DNA from: Nitrosomonadales bacterium | GTDB taxonomy: Bacteria > Pseudomonadota > Gammaproteobacteria > Burkholderiales > Gallionellaceae | DNA: 64,000 bases | NCBI GenBank assembly: GCA_016235045.1 | Contig: JACRME010000012.1 | Span: forward strand, 1-64,000 | Direction of reading: 5' to 3' | In this document: positions 1 to 9,018 of the stretch, one piece after another | How positions within the stretch are numbered: position 1 is the first letter of the stretch | How the letters are laid out: every line of letters starts with the position of its first letter | Notes under the pieces: generated by a model | The model's database searches: none | Told to the model about the DNA's origin: nothing | Seen by the model: the letters and a program-made list of their open reading frames with translations, nothing else | Program-made: the position numbers and the translations under genes

Positions 1-1
1 C

Positions 2-163
2 GAGCCCGCGCTGAAAGAAGCCGAGTTCTTCCACTCCAGAGTAGTGAATGACCTGGCGCAATTCAAGCAGCAGTCCGATGTCATCGTCGCCAACCGCATC
101 ACCGACGACATCCGCGATGTGGCGGACAAGGTGTACAGCCGGGATTTGTTTGGGAAAGACTGA
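2..163 (+). CDS. ugd: UDP-glucose 6-dehydrogenase, C-terminal fragment (left edge)
   Basis: The first 53 codons before the TGA at 161-163 read as the end of a UDP-glucose/nucleotide-sugar dehydrogenase, with [17 protein letters not shown] and [10 protein letters not shown] as in the enterobacterial-type Ugd tail. The enzyme oxidises UDP-glucose to UDP-glucuronate with two NAD+. The start lies outside the window. UDP-glucuronate is the substrate of the UDP-xylose synthase encoded at 18863, so the two genes probably form one branch of the polysaccharide pathway. A second, collapsed ugd remnant lies at 12985-13078. The fragment is too short to check catalytic residues. Confidence 0.85.
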   Translation, partial: EPALKEAEFFHSRVVNDLAQFKQQSDVIVANRITDDIRDVADKVYSRDLFGKD

Positions 164-185
164 GAAAAAAGGGGGATCAGAAATT

Positions 186-959
186 ATGAAAGCAGTGATT
201 CTTGCAGGCGGTTTGGGTACGCGGATCAGCGAAGAGACATCGGTCCGTCCGAAGCCTATGGTCGAGATCGGCGGCAAGCCGATCCTGTGGCACATCATGA
301 AGACCTATTCGGCTCACGGCATCCATGACTTCGTGATCTGCTGCGGCTATAAGGGCTATGTCATCAAGGAATATTTCGCCAACTACTTTCTGCACATGTC
401 GGACGTGACGTTCGACATGGAGCACAACAAGATGGAAGTGCACCAGCGCTATGCCGAGCCGTGGAAAGTGACGCTGGTGGACACCGGCGAAGAAACCATG
501 ACGGGCGGCCGCTTGAAGCGCGTGGCGAATTACGTCAAGAATGAGGAAGCCTTCTGCTTTACCTATGGCGACGGCGTAAGCGATGTCAACATCACCGACT
601 TGATCGCCTTTCACAAGGCGCACAAGGTCAAAGCCACATTGACGGCAACGATACCGCCGGGGCGCTTCGGTGCCCTGGACATGAGCGGCAACAAGGTCAA
701 CAGTTTCCGCGAGAAGCCGAAGGGCGACGGCGCCATGATCAACGGCGGCTTCTTCGTGTTGTCGCCGCAAGTCATCGACTACATCGCCGACGACAAAACG
801 ATCTGGGAACGTGAACCGCTCGAGCGTCTGGCCGAAGAGGGCGATCTTGCGGCATTCCACCACAACGGTTTCTGGCAGCCGATGGACACGCTGCGCGACA
901 AGATACATCTCGAAGAATTGTGGCAATCGGGCAAGGCGCCGTGGAAGGTGTGGAAGTGA
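186..959 (+). CDS. rfbF: Glucose-1-phosphate cytidylyltransferase
   Basis: Makes CDP-glucose from glucose-1-phosphate and CTP, the entry step to CDP-3,6-dideoxyhexoses. The 257-residue protein opens with the nucleotidyltransferase signature: GGLGTR at residues 8-13, and [10 protein letters not shown] follows at 21-30. The length is that of RfbF/DdhA/AscA. The ATG at 186 is chosen because it starts directly at the family N-terminus MKAVILAGG; an upstream in-frame ATG at 48 lies inside the end of ugd. The stop overlaps the GTG of rfbG (GTGA at 956-959), so the two are translationally coupled. Confidence 0.97.
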   Translation: MKAVILAGGLGTRISEETSVRPKPMVEIGGKPILWHIMKTYSAHGIHDFVICCGYKGYVIKEYFANYFLHMSDVTFDMEHNKMEVHQRYAEPWKVTLVDTGEETMTGGRLKRVANYVKNEEAFCFTYGDGVSDVNITDLIAFHKAHKVKATLTATIPPGRFGALDMSGNKVNSFREKPKGDGAMINGGFFVLSPQVIDYIADDKTIWEREPLERLAEEGDLAAFHHNGFWQPMDTLRDKIHLEELWQSGKAPWKVWK

Positions 960-2032
960 ATCCGTCTTTCTGGAAAGGCAGGCGCGTCCTGATGACCGGG
1001 CATACCGGCTTCAAGGGGAGCTGGCTGTCTTTGTGGCTGCAGTCAATGGGTGCGAAAGTGGCGGGATACGCGCTTGCCCCGCCGACGAACCCCAGCTTGT
1101 TCGAGGTCGCCGAGGTTGGCAAGGGCATGACCAGTATCATCGGCGATATCCGCGATCTGGAACATCTGCGCCGCGTGTTCGCCGAACACCAGCCGGAGGT
1201 CGTCATCCACATGGCGGCACAACCGCTGGTGCGCTATTCCTATGTCGAGCCGGTCGAGACTTATTCCACCAACGTGATGGGTACGGTGAACCTGCTTGAA
1301 GCAGTGCGCAGCACGTCCAGTGTGAAGGCCGTGGTCAACGTGACCAGCGACAAATGTTATGAGAACCGCGAATGGGTTTGGGGCTACCGCGAGAACGAAG
1401 CGATGGGCGGCTACGATCCATACAGCAACAGCAAAGGTTGTGCGGAACTGGTGACCTCGGCCTATCGCAACTCCTATTTCCATCCGGAAAAATACCAGAT
1501 GCATGGCGTCGCCATCGCTTCCGGCCGGGCCGGCAACGTCATCGGCGGCGGCGACTGGGCGGGTGACCGGCTAATTCCCGACATCGTGCGCGCCATCATG
1601 CAGGGCAAGCCGGTGAATATTCGCAGCCCACATGCGATCCGCCCCTGGCAGCATGTACTGGAGCCGTTGTCCGGCTATCTGGTGCTGGCACAGAAGCTCT
1701 ACGAGGAAGGAACGGGTTACGCTGAAGGCTGGAACTTCGGCCCGAACGACGAAGATGCCAAGCCGGTGCAGTGGATCGTCGAGAGGCTGACCCAGGACTG
1801 GGGCGAGGGCGCCAGTTGGGTGCTGGATGGCGGCGATCACCCGCACGAGGCGCATTACCTGAAGCTGGATTGCTCCAAGGCCAGGATGCGCCTGGATTGG
1901 CATCCCAGATGGCATCTTGAAGATGCATTGGGCGCGATCATCGAATGGCACCGCGCGCATCGCGACGGGAAAGACATGCGCGAACTGACGCTGCGTCAGA
2001 TCGGCAAATACAACGATAGTATTCGAAAATAA
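956..2032 (+). CDS. rfbG: CDP-glucose 4,6-dehydratase
   Basis: An extended SDR that converts CDP-glucose to CDP-4-keto-6-deoxyglucose. It is 358 residues from the GTG at 956, which overlaps the rfbF stop and gives the expected N-terminus ([18 protein letters not shown]). An upstream in-frame ATG at 920 lies inside rfbF and is less likely. Visible features are the NAD-binding GHTGFKG (residues 15-21) and the catalytic YSNSK (Y156, K160). It is second in the rfbFGH set and supplies the substrate for RfbH. Confidence 0.97.
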   Translation: MNPSFWKGRRVLMTGHTGFKGSWLSLWLQSMGAKVAGYALAPPTNPSLFEVAEVGKGMTSIIGDIRDLEHLRRVFAEHQPEVVIHMAAQPLVRYSYVEPVETYSTNVMGTVNLLEAVRSTSSVKAVVNVTSDKCYENREWVWGYRENEAMGGYDPYSNSKGCAELVTSAYRNSYFHPEKYQMHGVAIASGRAGNVIGGGDWAGDRLIPDIVRAIMQGKPVNIRSPHAIRPWQHVLEPLSGYLVLAQKLYEEGTGYAEGWNFGPNDEDAKPVQWIVERLTQDWGEGASWVLDGGDHPHEAHYLKLDCSKARMRLDWHPRWHLEDALGAIIEWHRAHRDGKDMRELTLRQIGKYNDSIRK

Positions 2033-2049
2033 TGAGTGGGGATTCTTAA

Positions 2050-3363
2050 GTGGACAAGGCAGAAATCAAACAACAGATATTGAATCTGGTCGAGCAATAC
2101 AGCGCGCTGCAATATGCTGCAATACCCTTCCAGGCAGGCAGCAGCGTCGTGCCCCCGTCCGGCAAGGTACTGGGTGCCTCAGAACTGAAGAACATGGTCG
2201 AGGCATCGCTGGACGGATGGCTCACCACCGGGCGTTTCAACGAGGCATTCGAAAAACGTTTTGCCGAATATGTCGGCGTGCCCTATGCGCTGACCACCAC
2301 CTCAGGCTCCTCTGCTAACCTGCTGGCATTCACAGCGCTAACTTCGCACAAGCTCGGCGCGCGCGCCTTGAAGCCGGGCGATGAAGTCATCACCGTTGCT
2401 GCGGGCTTCCCCACCACCGTGAACCCGATGCTGCAGAATGGCATGGTGCCGGTGTTCGTGGATGTGGACATCCCCACTTACAACATCGACCCGAACAAGA
2501 TCGCGGCGGCGATCACCCCCAAGACCAAAGCCATCATGGTGGCGCACACGCTGGGCAATCCCTTCGATCTGGACGCCGTCATGGCGCTGGCGAAGAAACA
2601 CGATCTCTGGGTAATCGAAGACTGCTGCGATGCACTCGGCTCTCGCTACAAAGGCCAGCATGTTGGCACCTTCGGCCACATCGCCACTTGCAGCTTTTAT
2701 CCCGCCCACCACATCACCATGGGCGAAGGCGGTATGATCTTCACCAAAGACCGCGACCTGCGCACCATCATCGAATCCTTCCGCGACTGGGGCCGCGATT
2801 GCTACTGCGGCCCGGGCTGCGACAATACCTGCGGCAAGCGCTTCGGCCAGAAACTGGGTAAGCTGCCCGAAGGTTATGACCACAAGTACACCTACTCACA
2901 CCTGGGCTACAACCTCAAGATCACCGACATGCAGGCGGCCTGCGCACTGGCGCAGATGGATCGCCTGCCGGTGTTCGTCGAAGCACGCAAACGCAACTTC
3001 GCCTTCCTCAAAGAGCGTTTGAAATCCTGCGAAGAATTCCTGATCCTGCCGGAAGCCACTCCAGGCAGCGAACCGTCTTGGTTCGGTTTCCCGATCACCT
3101 TGCGCGAAGCGGCGAACGTGAACCGCGTAGAACTGTTGAAATACCTGGACCAGTACAAGATCGGCACCCGCCTGCTGTTCGCGGGCAACCTCACACGCCA
3201 GCCGTATTTCGAGGGGCGCACTTATCGCATCAACGGCGAACTGACCAATACCGACAAGATCATGAACGACACCTTGTGGATCGGCGTGTATCCGGGGCTG
3301 AGCGAAGAGATGCTGGGTTTTGTGGTCGGGAAGATCGAAACGTTCTTCGGTGTAAACTTTTAA
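2050..3363 (+). CDS. rfbH: CDP-4-keto-6-deoxy-D-glucose 3-dehydratase (E1)
   Basis: PMP- and [2Fe-2S]-dependent dehydratase that removes the C3 hydroxyl and, together with a reductase (E3), gives CDP-4-keto-3,6-dideoxyglucose. It has 437 residues with a GTG start. The PLP lysine of aminotransferases is replaced by histidine (H220 in [13 protein letters not shown]), the hallmark of this subfamily. The cysteines C193, C251, C253 and C261 show the published C-X57-C-X-C-X7-C iron-sulfur pattern. No gene for the E3 reductase (rfbI/ddhD/ascD) is visible in this window, so it must lie elsewhere or be replaced by a housekeeping electron donor. Confidence 0.97.
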   Translation: MDKAEIKQQILNLVEQYSALQYAAIPFQAGSSVVPPSGKVLGASELKNMVEASLDGWLTTGRFNEAFEKRFAEYVGVPYALTTTSGSSANLLAFTALTSHKLGARALKPGDEVITVAAGFPTTVNPMLQNGMVPVFVDVDIPTYNIDPNKIAAAITPKTKAIMVAHTLGNPFDLDAVMALAKKHDLWVIEDCCDALGSRYKGQHVGTFGHIATCSFYPAHHITMGEGGMIFTKDRDLRTIIESFRDWGRDCYCGPGCDNTCGKRFGQKLGKLPEGYDHKYTYSHLGYNLKITDMQAACALAQMDRLPVFVEARKRNFAFLKERLKSCEEFLILPEATPGSEPSWFGFPITLREAANVNRVELLKYLDQYKIGTRLLFAGNLTRQPYFEGRTYRINGELTNTDKIMNDTLWIGVYPGLSEEMLGFVVGKIETFFGVNF

Positions 3364-3368
3364 TTTTG

Positions 3369-4283
3369 ATGAATCGGGAAGCTGTGATTCACCCAACAGA
3401 CAAGCTTAAGGTTGCCATTATCGGTAGCGGGAATATCGGTACCGATCTTTTGATCAAGGTGCTGCGCTCCCCCTATCTTGAATGTGGTGCCTTCATCGGC
3501 CGGAACCTCTCATCTTCGGGCATGATGAAAGCACTGTCGTTGGGTGTACCCGTATCAGCTAACGGAATCGATTACATCGTGAAGAATCCGGATTGCTGCG
3601 ATCTGGTGTTCGATGCGACATCGGCCAAGAGTCACTTTGAGCATGCGCCCATCCTGAAAAATCTGAACAAGCGGGTCATTGATTTGACTCCGGCGAAGAT
3701 CGGCCTGATGAGCGTACCCAGCGTCAATCTTGAGGACAGTTTGACCGAATTCAACGTCAATATGGTGACCTGTGGCGGCCAGGCATCTATCCCGGTTGCT
3801 TACGCTATTGGGCAAACACAGACTGACGTCGAATATATCGAAGTAGTTTCCAGCATTGCTTCGCGGAGCGCAGGCCCGGCGACCAGGCAGAATCTGGATG
3901 AATACATCAAGACGACCGAGGATGGAATCAAGGAATTTTCGGGCGCAACCCGGACCAAAGCCATACTTAACTTGAATCCCGCAGAGCCCTGTGTCGATAT
4001 GCAGACTACCATCTTCGCCAAAGTGAAACACCCGGATATTGAAAAGTTGACCGGGGTTCTGGCCCAACTGGTAGAGAAGATTCGCAAATATGTCCCCGGG
4101 TATGAAATCATTCTTGGGCCGATTGTTGAGAATGGCCGCATCGTGGTGATGGCCAGAGTGCGGGGGTTGGGTGATTACTTGCCTGCCTATGCGGGCAATC
4201 TGGATATCATCAATTGTGCCGCGATTGCCATGGCAGAAGAATATGCGCGCGTCTCGCTCAACCAAACGTCGAGGGAGCATTGA
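3369..4283 (+). CDS. mhpF: Acetaldehyde dehydrogenase (acetylating), MhpF/DmpF family
   Basis: Interconverts acetyl-CoA and acetaldehyde with NAD(H). The 304-residue protein has a Rossmann IIGSGNIGTD (17-26) and the catalytic cysteine C135 in NMVTCGGQASIP, both typical of DmpF/MhpF. It normally works as a complex with the aldolase encoded next door, channelling acetaldehyde between active sites. In meta-cleavage catabolism these two genes accompany hydratases and dioxygenases; here none are present and the neighbours are CDP-sugar genes. I infer the biosynthetic direction, acetyl-CoA to acetaldehyde. Start ATG 3369 lies 5 bases after the rfbH stop; the stop overlaps the next start (TGATG). 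Confidence 0.93.
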   Translation: MNREAVIHPTDKLKVAIIGSGNIGTDLLIKVLRSPYLECGAFIGRNLSSSGMMKALSLGVPVSANGIDYIVKNPDCCDLVFDATSAKSHFEHAPILKNLNKRVIDLTPAKIGLMSVPSVNLEDSLTEFNVNMVTCGGQASIPVAYAIGQTQTDVEYIEVVSSIASRSAGPATRQNLDEYIKTTEDGIKEFSGATRTKAILNLNPAEPCVDMQTTIFAKVKHPDIEKLTGVLAQLVEKIRKYVPGYEIILGPIVENGRIVVMARVRGLGDYLPAYAGNLDIINCAAIAMAEEYARVSLNQTSREH

Positions 4284-5311
4284 TGGCGAATAACCGTGAA
4301 ATCCTGATCAGCGATCCGACACTGCGTGACGGCAATCACGCAGTGGGACACCAACTGAGCGCGGAACATATTGCAGCCTACTGCAAAGCTGCCGATGCAG
4401 CCGGAGTGACTATCGTTGAAGTCGGGCATGGAAACGGGCTTGGCGCGTCTTCGCTCCAATTGGGGGAATCTAAAACACCCGATCACATCGCCCTGACGAC
4501 TGCAAGGCAGAATCTGGTCAAATCAAAACTGGGCATCCATGTCATTCCCGGTTTTGCCACGATAGAAAGAGACCTGAAGCCGGCGCTTGAACTGGGTGTT
4601 GATGTAGTCAGGGTGGCATCGCATTGCAGCGAAGCGGACATCTGCGAACGCCATATCAGCTATTCCCGCAGCCAGGGTGTGGGCGTCTGGGGCTGCCTGA
4701 TGATGTCCCATATGATCTCTCCCGCATTGCTGCTGGAGCAAGCCAGGAAGATGGAGTCGTATGGTGCGGAAGGGGTCGTTTTCATGGACTCCTCAGGACA
4801 TTTTCTGCCTGATGATGTGCGGCAGCGAGTGGAGACACTGGTGAACGGCCTTTCGATCGCCGTCGGGTTCCATGCGCACAACAACCTGGGTATGGCCATT
4901 GGCAATTCAGTGGCTGCCGCAGATGCGGGTGCGACTTTGCTGGACGGTTGCGCGAGGGGGTTCGGAGCGGGTGCGGGGAATGCCCAACTGGAAGTGCTTA
5001 TCGCCGTATTGGAACGCTTGGGTTACGCCACGGGGGTGGATCTGTACAAGATTCTGGATGCCGCCGATGTGGCGGAAGAACTCCTGATAAAAGAAATTCC
5101 GTCAATTAAGTCAGTCAGCGTAGTAAGCGGAATGGCCGGTGTGTTTTCCGGTTTCATGAAACCGGTCTCGCGCATCGCCAAGGAATTCAATGTCGATCCG
5201 CGCGACGTATTTTTTGAGCTGGGGCGTCGCAAGATCGTCGCAGGGCAGGAAGACATAATTTTAGAGGTCGCGAAAGAGTTGGCCCAGCGCGCCAGGAAAG
5301 GAAACGAATGA
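4283..5311 (+). CDS. mhpE: 4-hydroxy-2-oxovalerate aldolase, MhpE/DmpG family
   Basis: Divalent-metal aldolase of the HMGL-like family that joins or splits pyruvate and an aldehyde (4-hydroxy-2-oxovalerate from pyruvate plus acetaldehyde). It has 342 residues. The N-terminal DPTLRDGNHA carries the metal ligand D16 and the probable catalytic base H19; the FHAHNN motif supplies H197 and H199. It is cotranscribed with its usual dehydrogenase partner. In this sugar cluster the aldol-forming direction would supply a 4-hydroxy-2-oxo acid to the thiamine-diphosphate enzyme at 7222; that link is inference. The family and partner assignment is strong; the physiological aldehyde is not proven. Confidence 0.93.
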   Translation: MANNREILISDPTLRDGNHAVGHQLSAEHIAAYCKAADAAGVTIVEVGHGNGLGASSLQLGESKTPDHIALTTARQNLVKSKLGIHVIPGFATIERDLKPALELGVDVVRVASHCSEADICERHISYSRSQGVGVWGCLMMSHMISPALLLEQARKMESYGAEGVVFMDSSGHFLPDDVRQRVETLVNGLSIAVGFHAHNNLGMAIGNSVAAADAGATLLDGCARGFGAGAGNAQLEVLIAVLERLGYATGVDLYKILDAADVAEELLIKEIPSIKSVSVVSGMAGVFSGFMKPVSRIAKEFNVDPRDVFFELGRRKIVAGQEDIILEVAKELAQRARKGNE

Positions 5312-6369
5312 AACCCGAATGCGTAGAAAGAACGCGCCACGATTGCCTGCGAATCCTGGATGGCCGCGATAAGGAGCTTGATCCGTTGCGTCAATCCGAA
5401 CTGGTTGTCATCGGGGGAACAGGTTTCGTCGGCACATGGATCGCCGAAATGGTTGCAGCGCTCAACGACGGATACCAATTCGGCATCAAGCTGTCGTTGA
5501 TCTCGCGCAGTACCGATCAATTTGCCAATCGCCTGCCGCATTTGGCCAATCGTCCGGATATCGCGCTGATTAAATCCGATGTACGGCAACTCGGACAATT
5601 TCCAAGCAATGCGGACTGGGTCATTCATGCGGCTGCGAACCCGGACGTGCGTACGCATGCATCCAACCCTCTGGATACGGCATCGGTCATCGTTGACGGC
5701 ACCATGTCGGTGATGCGGACTGCGGAGCGTCTGGGTCGGCTCAAGAAACTCCTCTATCTGAGTTCCGGTCTGGTGTGCGGTACTCAACCGGCAACGGCTA
5801 GTGGTGTGGCGGAGAATGCGCAGGGTGCTCCTGCGCCGGATGCCAGCTTCATCTATGCCAATGCAAAGCGCTTCGCCGAGACGCTTTGTTCTGCCGCACG
5901 CGCACAGTCCCGCATCCCGGTGCTGGTGGCCCGCCCGTTTTCGTTTGTCGGGCCATATCAATCGCTGGATACGCCGTGGGCGCAAACCACCTTCCTGTCC
6001 GATGCCCTGCGCGGCCACCATATCCGCGTTCTGGGAGATGGTCAGGTGGTTCGCAGCTATCTGTACGGAAGCGATGCGGCGTATTGGTTCTTGCGGATAT
6101 TGACTGCCGGGCAGAGCGGCGATGTGGTCAACGTGGGCAGTCCGGCAGGTACTACCTTGCAGGATCTGGCACAGGAGGTCGCCAGGAACTTCGAACCGTC
6201 CCCGGAAATAATGTTTAACACTGCGCCGAGAAACGCGGGCAGGTCGGCACAATTGCTTCCGGATACAACACATGCTCAAAACGATTATGGATTATCCGTG
6301 TTCACGCCGCTGGAAGAAGCCATCAACTTAACGGCACAATGGCATCGCATGCAAAATACCCGGAAATGA
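5308..6369 (+). CDS. NAD-dependent epimerase/dehydratase family protein (extended SDR)
   Basis: 353-residue extended SDR. After about 30 extra N-terminal residues the Rossmann motif GGTGFVG appears at 36-42, and the catalytic Y183/K187 pair lies in FIYANAK. The middle resembles nucleotide-sugar 4,6-dehydratases and 4-epimerases. The ATG overlaps the aldolase stop (ATGA). Placed between the two aldolase genes of the putative branched-sugar pathway, it could reduce the new side-chain ketone or epimerise the CDP-sugar. The sequence alone does not decide between reductase and epimerase. Confidence 0.85.
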   Translation: MKPECVERTRHDCLRILDGRDKELDPLRQSELVVIGGTGFVGTWIAEMVAALNDGYQFGIKLSLISRSTDQFANRLPHLANRPDIALIKSDVRQLGQFPSNADWVIHAAANPDVRTHASNPLDTASVIVDGTMSVMRTAERLGRLKKLLYLSSGLVCGTQPATASGVAENAQGAPAPDASFIYANAKRFAETLCSAARAQSRIPVLVARPFSFVGPYQSLDTPWAQTTFLSDALRGHHIRVLGDGQVVRSYLYGSDAAYWFLRILTAGQSGDVVNVGSPAGTTLQDLAQEVARNFEPSPEIMFNTAPRNAGRSAQLLPDTTHAQNDYGLSVFTPLEEAINLTAQWHRMQNTRK

Positions 6370-6394
6370 GCAAGCCAATGAAGGCGACACCCAA

Positions 6395-7186
6395 ATGACA
6401 ATCCACGAAAATTTACTGAAGTCGAAGCTGAAAAATGACCAGCCCGTTGTCGGTACATGGTCGATTATCTCTTCGCCTATCGTGGTTGAAATACTGGCAT
6501 TGTCCGGTTTCGATTTTTTGATTCTGGACATGGAACATGGGATTTACGATCAGACCGCTCTGGATGCCTGCATCCGGGCTTGCGAGGCAGCAGGTTGTGC
6601 ACCAATTGTGCGGGTGCCAGGCATCAACCCCTCTGCCGTGCAGTGGGCGCTCGATATGGGGGCTCACGGCATTGTTGTGCCGCAGGTAGGAAACGCAGCA
6701 TCCGCCACAATAGCGGTAGAGATGACTAAGTTTGCACCAAATGGTACGCGTGGCTACAACCCGTTTACCCGGGTCGCGGGTTACGCTGCACCCGGCAGCA
6801 ACCAGGTTGGCAAACTGCGAAATGATTTCGGCCTCACCTCGGTTATTGTCGAGAATCAAACAGCGCTGGACGAATTAGATGCGATCCTGTCAATCGTAGA
6901 TTTGGATATGGTTTATGTCGGCGTCTACGATTTATCGATCGCGCTTGGCTATGCGGGCGACACTAAACACCCAGCGCTTTGCCGGGTGCTGGATCAGGCG
7001 GTAGCTAGAATCAGGTCGGCCGGAAAAATCGCCGGGCTAATGGTGCGAAGCAAGGAAGATGTGACAAGAGCGGCCAAATTGGGTGCGCGGTTTCTTGTGT
7101 ATTCCGTAGACACCCTGATTTTGCGTGAGGCAGCGAAGAGAGCCGTTGCGGAATTCGAGCGGGGCGTTTCAGAAGCACAATTATAG
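6395..7186 (+). CDS. HpcH/HpaI-family aldolase
   Basis: Class II pyruvate aldolase of the HpaI/GarL/RhmA type, 263 residues. The active-site residues can be placed by comparison with HpaI: H48 in LDMEHG, R73 in IVRVPG, the metal ligands E153 (VENQTALDE) and D179 (VGVYDLSIALG). The family condenses pyruvate with aldehydes to 4-hydroxy-2-oxo acids or does the reverse. It gives the cluster a second pyruvate aldolase, next to the MhpE-type one. It may extend the side-chain precursor or use a different aldehyde; the substrate is unknown. Confidence 0.9.
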   Translation: MTIHENLLKSKLKNDQPVVGTWSIISSPIVVEILALSGFDFLILDMEHGIYDQTALDACIRACEAAGCAPIVRVPGINPSAVQWALDMGAHGIVVPQVGNAASATIAVEMTKFAPNGTRGYNPFTRVAGYAAPGSNQVGKLRNDFGLTSVIVENQTALDELDAILSIVDLDMVYVGVYDLSIALGYAGDTKHPALCRVLDQAVARIRSAGKIAGLMVRSKEDVTRAAKLGARFLVYSVDTLILREAAKRAVAEFERGVSEAQL

Positions 7187-7221
7187 AGTCGGTTTGTGCA
7201 TCAAGAAAAAAGGGGAAAGAC

Positions 7222-9015
7222 ATGAAGATTCGGACCGCTGACTATATAGCCCGGCGCCTGCGGGAGTGGGGCGTAGATAAGGTTTTTATGTTGTCGGGGG
7301 GCGGCATGATGCATCTGGTGGACTCGGTAGGTCGCGCAGAGGGCATGCATGCAATATGCAACCATCACGAGCAGTGCTCAGCCATCGCAGCCGATGCGCA
7401 GGCACGCTTTACCGGCCGGATTGGAGTTTGTTATGCAACTAGCGGGCCTGGTGCCACTAACATCCTGACAGGATTGGTAGGTGCCTGGCAGGATAGCAGC
7501 CCTGTATTGTTCCTGACCGGACAAAGCAAATCGACGCAAACGATTCAGGGCGCGGGCATAGCAGGACTGCGACAGTTTGGCACCTTTGAAGTCGATATCG
7601 TCCCGATTGTAAAGCCTGTGACGAAATATGCAGTGATGGTCACCGATCCCAATACCATCCGCTACCATCTGGAAAAAGCTCACTATCTGGCTACCACCGG
7701 TCGGCCTGGACCTGTGCTCCTGGACTTGCCCCTCGATGTGCAGGGAGCACTTATCGAACCCGAAAGTCTGGAAGGGTACATGCCCGAAGCTGCCGCAAAT
7801 CAGCTTGAAGAGAAAGATTTGATTAAAGTGGTAGATATTTTGCGTAATGCCAAGCGGCCATTAGTGTTGTCCGGGGTTGGCATTCGAGCAGCAGGCGCGG
7901 TGGATGTGTTCCGTCGCTTGGTTGATCGCATGAATATTCCGGTTGTGACATCGCAATTGGGCAAGGACGCGCTTTTCTATGACCACCCTTTGTTTGTAGG
8001 CCATTCCGGCCCCAAGGGTGATCGCGCAGGCAACTTTGCAGTGCAGACCGCGGACGTGATATTAAGCCTTGGCTGTAGCTTGCATTCCCAGACAACTGGG
8101 TGGGAAAACAGCCTGTTTGCGCCCGAAGCAGTAAAAATCCAGGTTGATATTGATGAAGCAGTTCTGGCGCGCGAACAACTCAATGTCGCGGTAAAAATCA
8201 AATCCGACGTGAGCGAGTTCCTGTTGGGCCTCGAACCGATGGTTGGGAAAGGGTTTGCCAGCGACGCATGGCGCAATGTTTGTGTTTCGTGGAAAAGTCG
8301 CTATGCCGTAAATCGGGAGCCGCATGATCGAACCGCGGAGGCCGTAAATTATTATGACTTTGCCGAAGAGTTGAGTTGTGCGTTAAAAGGTGACGAGTGC
8401 GTCGTCACCGATGCAGGCTCGGCATTCTATGCAATGGGCCAAGGCTTCCGGGCAAAGTTGGGGCAGCGCTTTATTTCATCCGGTTCATTGGGTGCGATGG
8501 GTTTTGCGCTTCCGGCCTCGAACGGCGTTGCGACTGCAAATGGCAATGCAACCATATGCGTTACGGGTGATGGTTCACTGATGACCAATATCCACGACCT
8601 GGCCGTGACCAGTCATTACAAGCTGAACGTTAAATTGTTTGTATTGAACAACGAGGGATACCTCTCGATACGCAATACCCAGCGTGACTTCTTTAATGGA
8701 ATGTTCGTTGGCACTGATGCGGATAGCGGCGTATTTATTCCCGACCTGGAAAGCCAGGCAAAGACGTATCGCGTACCGTTCCTGCGATGTGAGCGTACCT
8801 CCGATTTGAAAGAGGTGATTGCGCGGGCCTTGGATATTAGCGGCCCGGTTCTTGTCGAAATCGCTGCCCTCCGCGACCAACGCATGATCCCATCCGTCAT
8901 GTCGGAACGCCTGCCGGACGGTCGCATGCAGTCAAAACCACTCCATGAAATGTATCCCTACTTGGCGCAAAGCGAAGTTGATGCCGAGTTGGATAGAGCA
9001 AGAAAAGCAGTCTGA
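7222..9015 (+). CDS. Thiamine-diphosphate-dependent enzyme, acetolactate synthase/YerE-like
   Basis: 597-residue protein with the full ThDP-enzyme layout: N-terminal pyrimidine-binding domain with the activating glutamate E50 (CNHHEQCSA), central domain, and C-terminal pyrophosphate domain with GDG at 449-451 and NN at 476-477. It is acetolactate-synthase-like, but its neighbours are rfbFGH, as for YerE of yersiniose synthesis, which adds an acetyl unit from pyruvate to C4 of CDP-4-keto-3,6-dideoxyglucose. I infer that this enzyme decarboxylates a 2-oxo acid and carboligates it onto that same CDP-sugar. A housekeeping acetolactate synthase is unlikely because no ilvN or ilvC is nearby. Confidence 0.88.
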   Translation: MKIRTADYIARRLREWGVDKVFMLSGGGMMHLVDSVGRAEGMHAICNHHEQCSAIAADAQARFTGRIGVCYATSGPGATNILTGLVGAWQDSSPVLFLTGQSKSTQTIQGAGIAGLRQFGTFEVDIVPIVKPVTKYAVMVTDPNTIRYHLEKAHYLATTGRPGPVLLDLPLDVQGALIEPESLEGYMPEAAANQLEEKDLIKVVDILRNAKRPLVLSGVGIRAAGAVDVFRRLVDRMNIPVVTSQLGKDALFYDHPLFVGHSGPKGDRAGNFAVQTADVILSLGCSLHSQTTGWENSLFAPEAVKIQVDIDEAVLAREQLNVAVKIKSDVSEFLLGLEPMVGKGFASDAWRNVCVSWKSRYAVNREPHDRTAEAVNYYDFAEELSCALKGDECVVTDAGSAFYAMGQGFRAKLGQRFISSGSLGAMGFALPASNGVATANGNATICVTGDGSLMTNIHDLAVTSHYKLNVKLFVLNNEGYLSIRNTQRDFFNGMFVGTDADSGVFIPDLESQAKTYRVPFLRCERTSDLKEVIARALDISGPVLVEIAALRDQRMIPSVMSERLPDGRMQSKPLHEMYPYLAQSEVDAELDRARKAV

Positions 9016-9018
9016 CTT

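Noticed and set aside
3369-5311. Meta-cleavage (aromatic) catabolic operon
   Set aside because: Only the last two steps are present; no hydratase, dioxygenase, hydrolase or regulator is nearby, and the pair is embedded between CDP-sugar genes.
5023-6279. Long open frame on the minus strand opposite the aldolase/SDR genes
   Set aside because: It lies wholly antisense to genes with intact catalytic motifs, is rich in Arg/Cys/His typical of a shadow frame, and matches no family.
7222-9015. Housekeeping acetolactate synthase (ilvB)
   Set aside because: No regulatory subunit or ilvC nearby, and the context is rfbFGH plus SDRs, as in yersiniose-type clusters.
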